NCBI GenBank assembly: GCA_013694635.1
Contig: JACDCA010000012.1
Location: 1 to 15,110 of the forward strand
Direction: 5' to 3'
Length of the DNA: 15,110 bases
DNA from: Acidobacteriota bacterium
Lineage (GTDB): Bacteria > Acidobacteriota > Vicinamibacteria > Vicinamibacterales > 2-12-FULL-66-21
Shown here: piece after piece, positions 6,732 to 14,225 of the stretch
Numbering within the stretch: the first letter of the stretch is position 1
How the letters are laid out: each line of letters begins with the position of its first letter
The notes under the pieces: model-generated
What the model was told of the DNA's origin: nothing
Database searches by the model: none
Seen by the model: the letters and a program-made list of their open reading frames with translations, nothing else
Program-made: the position numbers and the translations under genes

Positions 6732-6732
6732 T
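6705..6732 (+). promoter_or_regulatory. Promoter of the secreted phospholipase-like gene
   Basis: TTGAGG (6705-6710), 16-bp spacer, TATAGT (6727-6732), then 6 nt and ATG 6739. This is the best sigma70-like promoter in the window. It predicts transcription starting at or beside the ATG. Both boxes lie inside or on the nfo 3' end. Confidence 0.55.
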
Positions 6733-6738
6733 AAACGG

Positions 6739-7617
6739 ATGCGAAGATTTCTCGCGGTGTGTCTTGCCGCGTCCCTCGTGCTTGCACCGGCGCGCGCCGA
6801 CGCGTGGGGGTTCGAGGCACACAAATACATCATGGCGCGAGCGATTTCGCTCCTGCCGCGCGAGATCCGTCCCTTCTTCGAGGCGCAGCGCGCGTTCGTG
6901 GTCGAGCGCGCGATCGACCCGGACCTGTGGCGCACCGGCGGCTGGGAAGAGGAGTCGTCTCGACATTTCCTCGACATGGACGCCTACGGTCCGTACCCGT
7001 TCAAGGACCTTCCACACGACTACGACGAAGCGGTGAAACGCCACGGGCAGGAGTTCGTGCTCAAGAACGGGACGCTGCCGTGGCGCACGGAGGAGATCTA
7101 CAGGAAACTGGTCGAGGCGTTTCAGCAGAAGGCTGGGTTTTCGCGCGACAACATCAAGTTCTTCTCGGCCGTCGTCGGACATTATGTCGGTGACGCCCAC
7201 GTGCCATTCCACGCCGCGCTCAACTATGACGGACAGCTCACGCAGCAGTGGGGTATCCACTCCCGCTTCGAGGCGGAACTGTTCGAGCGCAACCGCGCGC
7301 GGCTGCGGGTCATTCCGAAGCCGATCGCGCCGGTCGAGAACCCGCGAGAGTACATGTTCGCCGCGCTGACGTCTGGCTTCCCGTTCGTCGAGACGATTCT
7401 GGATGCCGACAGGAAAGCAGTGGCGGGTCGCGAGGTTTATGACAATCCGTACTTCGCGATGATGTTCGCCAGCGTCCGGCCGGTGCTCGAGCAGCGCCTC
7501 GCGGAATCGATCACGGCTGCCGCGTCGATGATCACCGCGGCGTGGATCGAGGCGGGTCGTCCGGCGCTGCCTGTGCAGGCGCCGCCGAGGCCGCCGCGGA
7601 AGGTGCGACGTCAGTAG
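6739..7617 (+). CDS. Secreted zinc-dependent phospholipase C/S1-P1 nuclease-fold protein
   Basis: A 292-residue exported protein with the all-helical three-zinc fold of bacterial phospholipase C and S1/P1 nuclease. The signal peptide covers residues 1-22 (RRFLAVCLAASLVLAPARADA), with an A-x-A type cut leaving W23-G as the new N-terminus; in this fold the N-terminal Trp itself binds zinc. Further likely ligands: H28 (GFEAHKYI), D60 (ERAIDPDLWR), H76 (SSRHFLDMD), H148 and D152 (GHYVGDAHVPFHAA), H158, H174 and E178 (GIHSRFEAE). The tail PVQAPPRPPRKVRRQ is proline and arginine rich. It has its own promoter and ends 33 bp before the next gene. Whether the substrate is phospholipid or nucleic acid cannot be told from sequence. 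Confidence 0.85.
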   Translation: MRRFLAVCLAASLVLAPARADAWGFEAHKYIMARAISLLPREIRPFFEAQRAFVVERAIDPDLWRTGGWEEESSRHFLDMDAYGPYPFKDLPHDYDEAVKRHGQEFVLKNGTLPWRTEEIYRKLVEAFQQKAGFSRDNIKFFSAVVGHYVGDAHVPFHAALNYDGQLTQQWGIHSRFEAELFERNRARLRVIPKPIAPVENPREYMFAALTSGFPFVETILDADRKAVAGREVYDNPYFAMMFASVRPVLEQRLAESITAAASMITAAWIEAGRPALPVQAPPRPPRKVRRQ

Positions 7618-7650
7618 CGACCACTCCTGTTATCGTAAAAACCACCTGCG

Positions 7651-8382
7651 ATGGATGTGTTTCTCGTTCCTGCCGGCCGCGAGCAGTATGAGCTCTATAC
7701 CGAGGAGGCCGACGAGGTTCCGGAAGAGGCGCCCGTGCGGCCGCCCGCGACGGGCGGTTTCTTTTCCCGGATGAAGCATCGGGTGGTGGGGTTGTTCGAG
7801 AGGCTGAAGCACCGCTTCCACCAGGTTCTCGCCGAGGCCGAACGCGATCGCCGCCGCGGGAACGCCGTGCGCGCGCACGGCTGGTTCGCGCGGGTCAAGG
7901 GCGTCGTGATGCGCTGGGTCGCCGAAAGCGTCGCCGAGCAACGCCTGCTCTGGAACCTGCGTCGCGCGGACCATGCGTCATTCATGTTCCCCGACGACCT
8001 GACGGCAGGAGACGCGGTGGCCGTGCTTCGCAAACAGCTCGGGAAAGACTTCGACAAACACCGGTTCTGGCTCGCCATCGATTCCCTGCTGATGGTCGGG
8101 TCCGCGGCCTTGATCGTGATCCCGGGCCCGAACGTGCTCGGTTACTTCTTCGCGTTCAGGGTCGTCGGCCATTTTTTCTCGGTGCGTGGAGCCAGGCGTG
8201 GCCTCGACATCGTGGAGTGGACCAACGTGTCGAGCCCGCCGCTGACCGCATTGCGCCAGGCCATAGAGATGGACCCGGTGGCGCGACTCGAGGCCGCCGA
8301 GCGGATCTCGGCGGCGCTCCACCTGGACCACCTGCCGAGCTTCTTTCAGCGTATCGTTCTCAGAAGCACAGAGCAGCCATGA
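7651..8382 (+). CDS. Mitochondrial K+-H+ exchange-related (PF10173-like) membrane protein
   Basis: A 243-residue protein resembling the bacterial members of the mitochondrial K+/H+ exchange-related family. It opens MDVFLVPAGREQYELYTEEA, then has a charged, helical stretch (about 40-95), LLWNLRRAD (99-107), and one long hydrophobic region, residues about 139-176 (WLAIDSLLMVGSAALIVIPG, then PNVLGYFFAFRVVGHFFSV), ending RGARRGLDIVEW. IPGPN-x-x-GYFFAFR-x-x-GHF is the most diagnostic part. No signal peptide. No Shine-Dalgarno; TATCGT lies at 7631-7636, 14 nt before ATG. The stop overlaps the lpxD start (ATGA), so it is cotranscribed with lipid A synthesis. Family assignment is from memory of the motif; transport activity in bacteria is not established. 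Confidence 0.65.
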   Translation: MDVFLVPAGREQYELYTEEADEVPEEAPVRPPATGGFFSRMKHRVVGLFERLKHRFHQVLAEAERDRRRGNAVRAHGWFARVKGVVMRWVAESVAEQRLLWNLRRADHASFMFPDDLTAGDAVAVLRKQLGKDFDKHRFWLAIDSLLMVGSAALIVIPGPNVLGYFFAFRVVGHFFSVRGARRGLDIVEWTNVSSPPLTALRQAIEMDPVARLEAAERISAALHLDHLPSFFQRIVLRSTEQP

Positions 8383-9419
8383 AGCTTCAGGTTCTTGCTG
8401 AACGCCTCGGGTGCCGTCTGGAGGGGGACGGGGCACTCGACATCGAGCGCGTCGCCGGCATCGAAAAGGCCGGCCCGTCGGACCTCACGTTCTTCGCGAA
8501 CACCAAGTACGCGGCCGCGCTTCGCGCCACCCGAGCCGGGGCGGTGATCCTCGGCGAACGTGCCGAGGCCGCGCCCTGCGCCATGCTGCGCACGGCCAAT
8601 CCATATTTCGCGTTCGCGAAGGCGATGGAGATCTTTGCCGACCCATGGACGCCGCCGGCCGGCGTGCACGCGCGCGCTCTCGTCGGCGCCGGCTGTGACA
8701 TCGCCGTGGATGCCTCGATTGGCGCGTACGCCGTCATCGGCGATGGCGTCCGCATCGGCGCCCGGACGATCGTGCACCCGCAGGTGGTCATCGGGCGGCA
8801 TGCGATCGTCGGCGACGACTGCGTCATTCACGCGCGCGTGTCGATACGGGAACGCGTCGCGCTCGGCAGCCGCGTCGTCGTGCAGGACGGCGCCGTCATC
8901 GGCAGCGACGGCTACGGGTTTGCTCGCGATGCCGACGGCGGCCACTACAAGATCCCGCAGGTCGGGGATGTGGTGATCGAGGACGATGTGGAGATCGGCG
9001 CGAATACGACGATCGACCGTCCCGCTGTCGGTGAAACGCGGATCGGTGCGGGCGCGAAGATCGACAATCTCGTCCAGATCGCGCACGGTGTCAGCGTCGG
9101 CCGACGCTCGCTGCTTGCCGCGCAGGTCGGGATTGCCGGCAGCACCACGCTGGAAGAATCCGTCACGCTTGCCGGGCAGGTGGGCGTGGCCGGACATCTC
9201 ACGATCGGCAAGGGCACGGTGGCGACCGCGCAGACCGGCATCCCCAACTCCGTCGAGCCCGGATCCCTGATTTCCGGATATCCGGCAATCGACAACCGCG
9301 ACTGGCTGAAGGCCTCCGCCGTCTTCAAGAAGCTCCCGCAGCTCCGCAGGACCCTGGCCGACCTCGAGCGGCGCCTCGCTGAGCTCGAAGCCCGGGCGGG
9401 ACTGCGGGACGAGCACTAG
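8379..9419 (+). CDS. lpxD: UDP-3-O-acylglucosamine N-acyltransferase
   Basis: Third enzyme of lipid A synthesis: transfers a 3-hydroxyacyl chain from acyl-ACP to the 2-amino group of UDP-3-O-acyl-glucosamine. 346 residues. The N-terminal uridine-binding domain (1-about 98) includes DLTFFANTKY (35-44) and NPYFAFAKAM (74-83). A left-handed beta-helix of hexapeptide repeats follows (about 99-310), with GSDGYGFARD (175-184), IGANTTIDR and the catalytic H236 in KIDNLVQIAHGVSVG, matching E. coli H239. It ends with a short coiled helix, LADLERRLAELEARAGL. The start overlaps the K+/H+ exchange-related gene by 4 bp without a Shine-Dalgarno. The stop TAG is the first unit of a 7-bp array. fabZ and lpxA, common neighbours of lpxD, are absent. 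Confidence 0.96.
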   Translation: MKLQVLAERLGCRLEGDGALDIERVAGIEKAGPSDLTFFANTKYAAALRATRAGAVILGERAEAAPCAMLRTANPYFAFAKAMEIFADPWTPPAGVHARALVGAGCDIAVDASIGAYAVIGDGVRIGARTIVHPQVVIGRHAIVGDDCVIHARVSIRERVALGSRVVVQDGAVIGSDGYGFARDADGGHYKIPQVGDVVIEDDVEIGANTTIDRPAVGETRIGAGAKIDNLVQIAHGVSVGRRSLLAAQVGIAGSTTLEESVTLAGQVGVAGHLTIGKGTVATAQTGIPNSVEPGSLISGYPAIDNRDWLKASAVFKKLPQLRRTLADLERRLAELEARAGLRDEH

Positions 9420-9451
9420 CACTAAGCACTAAGCACTGAGCACTAAGCACT
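9413..9451. repeat. 7-bp tandem array, unit CACTAAG
   Basis: GCACTAG (9413-9419), CACTAAG (9420-9426), CACTAAG (9427-9433), CACTGAG (9434-9440), CACTAAG (9441-9447), partial CACT (9448-9451). The first unit contains the lpxD stop TAG. The unit carries stop codons on both strands (TAA on plus, TAG in its complement). It is clearly more AT-rich than the flanks. Confidence 0.95.
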
Positions 9452-9464
9452 CTCCCCCGCGTGT

Positions 9465-9470
9465 CATAAT
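9465..9470 (+). promoter_or_regulatory. Candidate -10 box of the M16 operon
   Basis: CATAAT matches five of six bases of TATAAT and ends 9 nt before ATG 9480, giving at most a few nucleotides of leader. There is no clear -35; that position falls in the CACTAAG array. Confidence 0.4.
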
Positions 9471-9479
9471 CGAAATCTC

Positions 9480-10850
9480 ATGGAAAAACGTACTATCTGC
9501 CGCAGCTTCTGCGTGTGTGTCGCAGTCTTCGGCGTTCTCGCGATCAATCCCGGCGCGACGGCATCGAACCGGCCGCCGAAGCTCGATTACGCGATGACGA
9601 CGCTGCCAAACGGGATGCAGGTCGTGATGCTCGAAGATCACTCGACGCCGATCGTTCAGGCGGAAGTCTGGTACCACGTCGGCTCGAAGAACGAGAAGGC
9701 GGGGCGCACGGGGTTTGCGCATCTGTTCGAACACATGATGTTCAAGGGATCGAAGAACGTGGAGCCGGAAGGGCACCCGTCGTGGATCTCGAGCGTGGGC
9801 GGCCAAAGCAACGCCTACACGAATGAAGACGCGACCGTGTTCTGGCAGACGTTCCCCGCCCAGTACCTCCCGCTGGTGCTCTGGCTCGAAGCGGACCGGC
9901 TGGCGACGCTGCGCATCGACGAGGCGGTCTTCAAGACCGAGCGTGAAGTCGTCAAGGAAGAACGGCGCATGCGCGTCGAGAATCAGCCCTACGGGCGGTT
10001 GAACGAGATCGTGTACGATCAGGCGTTCACCGTCCATCCCTATAAGCATTCGACGATCGGCAGCATGAAGGATCTCGAAGCGGCGTCGATTGCCGACGTC
10101 CGGGAGTTTTTCCGCACCTTCTACGTGCCGAACAACGCGACGCTGGTGCTGGTCGGCGACTTCGACAAGCAGGAAGCGCTCGGGCTCGTGACGCAGTACT
10201 TCGGAAAAATTCCGAAGTCAGCCACGCCCGTACCCCGCGACATCCCGCAGGAGCCGCCCCAGACCAAAGAGCGGCGCGTGCGGCTGGAAGAAAGCTGGCC
10301 GCTGCCGGCGGTCGTCGTCGCCCACCACATTACCTACGACGGTCACCCGGACGCATATCCGCTTCACATCGCGTCGAAGGTGCTCTCGGATGGTCAGAGC
10401 TCGCGCATTCACAGGCAGCTGGTCTACGAAAAACGGATCGCGCTTGCGGCGTTCGGCGCCGGCAACATCATCGAGCACCCGAACCTGTTCTTCGCCGTCG
10501 CGATCGTCCAGCCCGGTAAGACGACCGACGAGGCGACCAACGCCTTGATCGCCGAGCTCGACAGGCTGCAGAAAGAGCCGATTTCGGCGGCGGAGCTGCA
10601 GCAGGCGAAGAACCAGTTCGCGCGGGATTACATCTTCAGCCGCGAGTCCAACAAGGACAAGGCGCTGCAGCTCGGGCATGCCGCGGTGATCCACAACGAC
10701 ATCAAGACGGCGGACGGCGAGTTCGACATCTTCATGAGCATCACGGCCGCAGACGTCCAGCGTGTGGCGCAGAAGTACTTCACCCCGGAGAACCGGCTCG
10801 TCCTGACGATCATGCCCAAGGGCTCCGGCAGCGGGGGAGGCGGTCGATGA
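9480..10850 (+). CDS. M16 family zinc peptidase, catalytic subunit
   Basis: A 456-residue exported M16B peptidase. The N-terminal hydrophobic segment (residues about 9-27, ending near GATA) is a likely signal peptide; two cysteines lie inside it. The inverted zinc motif HxxEH is intact: H81, E84, H85 in GFAHLFEHMMFKG, with the distal ligand E161 in EREVVKEER, 76 residues on as in the family. A second M16 domain follows (about 255-440: AVVVAHHITYDG, SSRIHRQLVYEKRIALA). The substrate-anchoring tyrosine normally found after the EK-x-x-A stretch is replaced (IALAAF), while the downstream partner has it. This fits the heterodimeric M16B type in which one subunit holds the zinc and the other the Arg/Tyr pair. 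It overlaps the next gene by 4 bp (ATGA). The C-terminus GSGSGGGGR looks disordered. Confidence 0.93.
   Translation: MEKRTICRSFCVCVAVFGVLAINPGATASNRPPKLDYAMTTLPNGMQVVMLEDHSTPIVQAEVWYHVGSKNEKAGRTGFAHLFEHMMFKGSKNVEPEGHPSWISSVGGQSNAYTNEDATVFWQTFPAQYLPLVLWLEADRLATLRIDEAVFKTEREVVKEERRMRVENQPYGRLNEIVYDQAFTVHPYKHSTIGSMKDLEAASIADVREFFRTFYVPNNATLVLVGDFDKQEALGLVTQYFGKIPKSATPVPRDIPQEPPQTKERRVRLEESWPLPAVVVAHHITYDGHPDAYPLHIASKVLSDGQSSRIHRQLVYEKRIALAAFGAGNIIEHPNLFFAVAIVQPGKTTDEATNALIAELDRLQKEPISAAELQQAKNQFARDYIFSRESNKDKALQLGHAAVIHNDIKTADGEFDIFMSITAADVQRVAQKYFTPENRLVLTIMPKGSGSGGGGR
10833..10840 (+). promoter_or_regulatory. Strong Shine-Dalgarno of the second M16 gene
   Basis: GGGGGAGG, 6 nt before ATG 10847, supports that start inside the upstream gene. 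It contrasts with the missing Shine-Dalgarno sites at the first genes of transcription units in this window. Confidence 0.7.
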
Positions 10851-13078
10851 GCGCTCGCCGATCTGCGCTTCTTGCTGCCGCCCTGTTCGCGACCGCATCC
10901 CCGGCACTGGCCCAGGTGCCGGACTGGCCGACGGAGCGCCCGCCGCGTCCGCTCGCCGCGCGCCAGGTGAAATTCCCTCCCTACGCGTTCAAGACGCTGG
11001 CGAACGGCCTCCAGGTGATCGCGGTCTCGCACCACGAGCAGCCGGCGGTCACGCTGCGTCTCATCGTTCGGGCCGGGGCGGCGCAGGATCCGGCGTCCAA
11101 ACCGGGGACAGCGGCGCTTGCAGCGTCGCTCCTCGATCAGGGGACGACAACGAGGAGTTCCGAGCAGATCGCCACGAGCATCGATTCGATTGGCGGTGTG
11201 CTCGGCGTCGGCGCCGGTTCAGACCTCACGTTCATCAACACCGCGGTGATGCGCGACAGCCTCGACGTGGCGATGCAGCTGCTCGCCGAGGTCGCGCGTA
11301 ATCCCGCGTTCTCTCCGCAGGAAGTGGAGCGCCAGCGCCAGCAGATCATGTCGGCGATGAAGGTCAGCTACGAAGACCCGGACTACATCGCGGGCACGGT
11401 GTTCGACCGTCTCGTCTACGGTTTCCACCCCTACGGCAAGCCCGACTCCGGCACCCCCTCGTCAGTCACGTCGCTGACCCGCGAGGATCTCGTGGCGTTT
11501 CACGGGCGCTGGTTTGGCGCGAACAACGCGATCCTGGCGATCGTCGGCGATGTCACGCATGACCGGGCGTTCGCCGCCGCGGAAAAAGCATTCGGAAGCT
11601 GGGCGAAGGTCGATGTCCCGGCCGCGGCGGCCGGCCAGGTGCCCCCCGCGACGCGGCGCGTCATCGTGGTGGATCGTCCGGGCGCCGTGCAGACGGAGAT
11701 CCGGGTTGGCCACATCGGACTGCCGCGGAAGCACAAGGACTTCCTGGCCCTGGATCTGGCGCTGAAGATTCTCGGCGGGGAAGGGGGCAACCGGTTGCAT
11801 CGCGTGCTCCGGACGGAGCGCGGCCTCACCTACGGCGCCGAAGCCGACATGCACGCCCTCAAGGACACCGGTGACATCGTCGTCAACACGGACACACGCT
11901 CGGAGACGACCGCTGAGGCGCTCCGCTTGATCGTGGACGAAATCTGGAAGCTGCAGAAACAACGCGTGCAGCAGCGAGAGCTCGCGGACGCGCAGGCCTA
12001 TCTGACCGGCAGCTTCCCGCTGACGATCGAAACGCCGGGGGCAATCGCGCTGCAGGTGCTCAACGCCGTGTTCTACGGCCTGGATCTCGAGGAGCTCCAG
12101 AACTACCGCGAGCGCGTGAACGCCATCACGCCTGAAGACATTCAGCGCGTGGCCCAGCAGTATCTACACCCGGATCGGCTCTCGATCGTGCTCGTCGGCG
12201 ACGGGTCGATCTTCGCGAAGGACCTGACCGCGGCCGGTTTCGATCAGGTCGAACGGATCCCGCTCGCGACACTCGATCTCGATGCGCCGGACCTCAGACG
12301 CAAGAGCGCTGCGCCCGCACCGCGTCTCGTGCCCGCATCGTGGACACCGACCAATTTCGGACCCCCGGACCAAGGGACCCAGGGACCCCCGGACCCCGCC
12401 GCCCGCGACCTCATCGATCGCGCCGTGCGAGCGAAGGGGGGGCTGACGCTGTTGCGTGGGATCAAGACGGTGAAGTCCGCGTCGGTGACGACGTTCGCCA
12501 CACCGCAGGGAGCCCGGAGCGTGTCGGCCACGACCTACGTGCGCTATCCGGCGCAGTTCCGCATGGATGCACGGGGACCCGAGGGTCTGGTCATCCAGAC
12601 CTTCGACAACGGTGTCGTCTGGGTGGCCGACGACAGCGGCGCGCGAGACGCGCCACCGCAGTTTGCGGGGATCCTCAAGGCGGGGGTGCAGCGCGACATC
12701 GTTTCAATGCTGCTGGCGCTGAACGACAACCGCGTCCGCGGACGCCGTATCGCGGACCTCGTCGTCGAAGGGAAACCAGTGCCGTCGCTGGAGGTGGAGA
12801 TCGCCGCCGCGAAGCGGGTCACGCTGCTGTTCGATCCCCAGACATTTCTGCTCGTCGCGCAGCGTTACGGCGGAGCGCAAGGTGATCCGGCGACAGAGGA
12901 GACGTTCTCGGATTACCGCGACGTGCAGGGGATGAAGGTGGCCTTCCGCATCCGTGTCCGCGTCGAAGGGCAGCCACCCATCGAGCGCATAACGCAGACC
13001 ATGGACTTCAACGTTCCGGTTGATCCTTCGCTCTTCGTCAAGCCCGCCCGTTCAGCATTCATAGTTCATAGTTCATAG
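10847..13078 (+). CDS. Non-catalytic M16 peptidase-like subunit fused to a LolA-like domain
   Basis: 743 residues; signal peptide 1-22 (LLAAALFATASPALA, cut before QVP). Residues about 45-460 are a full M16 double domain, but the HxxEH site is lost: G87-TAALAASLLDQGT aligns with GFAHLFEHMMFKG of the upstream subunit, so H, E and H become A90, A93 and S94. The Arg/Tyr pair region is kept (NRLHRVLRTERGLTYGAEAD, 315-334). A linker (about 485-520) contains an 8-bp tandem repeat. Residues about 525-737 are an added domain ending FSDYRDVQGMKVAFRIRVR, then DFNVPVDPSLFVKP, in the style of LolA/LppX-like beta folds found in secreted acidobacterial proteins. With the upstream peptidase it likely forms one periplasmic heterodimer. 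The last residues (FIVHSS) and stop TAG come from a 7-bp array. The LolA-like assignment is an inference from the pattern. Confidence 0.88.
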   Translation: MSARRSALLAAALFATASPALAQVPDWPTERPPRPLAARQVKFPPYAFKTLANGLQVIAVSHHEQPAVTLRLIVRAGAAQDPASKPGTAALAASLLDQGTTTRSSEQIATSIDSIGGVLGVGAGSDLTFINTAVMRDSLDVAMQLLAEVARNPAFSPQEVERQRQQIMSAMKVSYEDPDYIAGTVFDRLVYGFHPYGKPDSGTPSSVTSLTREDLVAFHGRWFGANNAILAIVGDVTHDRAFAAAEKAFGSWAKVDVPAAAAGQVPPATRRVIVVDRPGAVQTEIRVGHIGLPRKHKDFLALDLALKILGGEGGNRLHRVLRTERGLTYGAEADMHALKDTGDIVVNTDTRSETTAEALRLIVDEIWKLQKQRVQQRELADAQAYLTGSFPLTIETPGAIALQVLNAVFYGLDLEELQNYRERVNAITPEDIQRVAQQYLHPDRLSIVLVGDGSIFAKDLTAAGFDQVERIPLATLDLDAPDLRRKSAAPAPRLVPASWTPTNFGPPDQGTQGPPDPAARDLIDRAVRAKGGLTLLRGIKTVKSASVTTFATPQGARSVSATTYVRYPAQFRMDARGPEGLVIQTFDNGVVWVADDSGARDAPPQFAGILKAGVQRDIVSMLLALNDNRVRGRRIADLVVEGKPVPSLEVEIAAAKRVTLLFDPQTFLLVAQRYGGAQGDPATEETFSDYRDVQGMKVAFRIRVRVEGQPPIERITQTMDFNVPVDPSLFVKPARSAFIVHSS
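12359..12398. repeat. In-gene 8-bp tandem array, unit GGACCCCN
   Basis: GGACCCCC (12359-12366), GGACCAAG (12367-12374), GGACCCAG (12375-12382), GGACCCCC (12383-12390), GGACCCCG (12391-12398). It encodes the glycine/proline/glutamine-rich linker GPPDQGTQGPPDPA between the M16 part and the LolA-like part. Because 8 is not a multiple of 3, a gain or loss of one unit would shift the frame. Confidence 0.9.
13058..13078. repeat. 7-bp tandem array, unit TTCATAG x3
   Basis: Three perfect TTCATAG units (13058-13064, 13065-13071, 13072-13078), preceded by a degenerate TTCAGCA (13051-13057). The final TAG is the stop of the non-catalytic M16 gene. The unit reads stop on both strands (TAG on plus; TGA in CTATGAA). 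Confidence 0.95.
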
Positions 13079-13085
13079 ATTCCCC

Positions 13086-14225
13086 GTGCGGGTGATGATT
13101 TCCTGCGGCGAGCCGTCCGGCGACCTGTACGCCGGCGCGCTGGCGGCCGAGATTCTCTCGCAGGAGCCCGCCGCAACAATCGTCGGGTTTGGCGGCGATT
13201 GCCTGGCCGCGGCCGGGGCGACGCTGGTCGAGAACTTCAGCGGCCTGTCGGTGACCGGGCTGCTGGAGGTGGTTCGCCTCCTGCCGCGAACCTATGCCAC
13301 GTACCAACGCCTCGTCGCCGATGCCGAGGCGACCCCGCCAGACGTGTTCGTCGCGATCGACTTCCCGGACTTCAACTTTGCACTCGCGCGAGCGATGAAG
13401 AAGCGCGGGGTTCCCGTCGTCTATTACGTCAGTCCGCAGCTCTGGGCGTGGCGCCCGCGGCGCATGCACACGATGAAGCGCCTTGCCGACCGCGTGCTCG
13501 TGATCTTCCCGTTCGAGGAGCAGATCTACCGCGATGCCGCCGTGCCGGTGGAGTGGGTCGGCCATCCCCTGTTCGACGTCACGCCTCCGCGTCAGCCGCG
13601 TGCGGATTTTCTTGCCGGGCACGGCGTCGATGCGAACCGCCCCGTCGTTGCGCTCCTCCCCGGCAGCCGGACGAACGAGGTTCGAGCCATCCTGCCAGAC
13701 CTGGTCCGATCCGCGGAGCTGGTTCGGAGGCGCGTACCTGGCGTGCAGTTCGTCGTGGCGCGTGCGCCGCACCTCGATGGACGGCTGTTCGACCCCCTTC
13801 AGGCCCTCGCCTCCGACGTCGTGCTGATCGACGGACGAGCGGACGACGTCCTCGCAGCCGCGGATGCGGCGGTCGTCGCGTCGGGCACCGTGACGGTGCA
13901 GGCGGCGCTCCACGAATGCCCCATGGTCGTGGTGTACCGGCTGTCTCCGCTGACCTATCGCCTCGGCAAGCCGTTCGTGCAGGTCGACACCTATGCGATG
14001 GCGAACCTCGTCGCGGGACGCCGTGTGGTGCAGGAGTTGATTCAGGACGACTTCACGCCCGAGGCGGTGGCGACGGAAGTCGTCCGGATGCTGACCGACC
14101 GCGAGTACGCCGCAGCGATGCGCCGCGACCTTCACGTCGTCCGGCAGCGCCTCGGCGATCCGGGTGCGAGCCGGCGGGCCGCGCGCGCCGTACTCGAAGT
14201 CGCGCGCGGCGGGGGTAGCTGTTAG
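13086..14225 (+). CDS. lpxB: Lipid-A-disaccharide synthase
   Basis: Family 19 glycosyltransferase that joins UDP-2,3-diacylglucosamine to 2,3-diacylglucosamine-1-phosphate (lipid X), making the lipid A disaccharide at the inner membrane face. 379 residues (E. coli 382). Motifs in order: ISCGEPSGDLYAGAL (5-19), GFGGDCLAAAG (34-44), FVAIDFPDFNFALA (88-101), VVYYVSPQLWAWRPRR (111-126), WVGHPLFD (157-164), ALLPGSRTNEV (189-199) and VASGTVTVQAALHECPMVVV in the donor-binding half. The start is GTG 13086, since the next in-frame ATG (residue 4) would cut the first strand. It lies only 7 nt after the M16 stop and right behind the TTCATAG array, with no Shine-Dalgarno. The last codons and TAG stop lie in a 7-bp array. 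Confidence 0.95.
   Translation: MRVMISCGEPSGDLYAGALAAEILSQEPAATIVGFGGDCLAAAGATLVENFSGLSVTGLLEVVRLLPRTYATYQRLVADAEATPPDVFVAIDFPDFNFALARAMKKRGVPVVYYVSPQLWAWRPRRMHTMKRLADRVLVIFPFEEQIYRDAAVPVEWVGHPLFDVTPPRQPRADFLAGHGVDANRPVVALLPGSRTNEVRAILPDLVRSAELVRRRVPGVQFVVARAPHLDGRLFDPLQALASDVVLIDGRADDVLAAADAAVVASGTVTVQAALHECPMVVVYRLSPLTYRLGKPFVQVDTYAMANLVAGRRVVQELIQDDFTPEAVATEVVRMLTDREYAAAMRRDLHVVRQRLGDPGASRRAARAVLEVARGGGSC

Noticed and set aside
8346..9422. Minus-strand open frame (358 codons) antisense to lpxD
   Set aside because: Mirrors the hexapeptide-repeat periodicity of lpxD; no motif and no plausible start context.
13059..14135. Minus-strand open frame (358 codons) antisense to lpxB
   Set aside because: The plus-strand LpxB motifs are complete, and the antisense protein is His/Arg/Asp-rich without domains.
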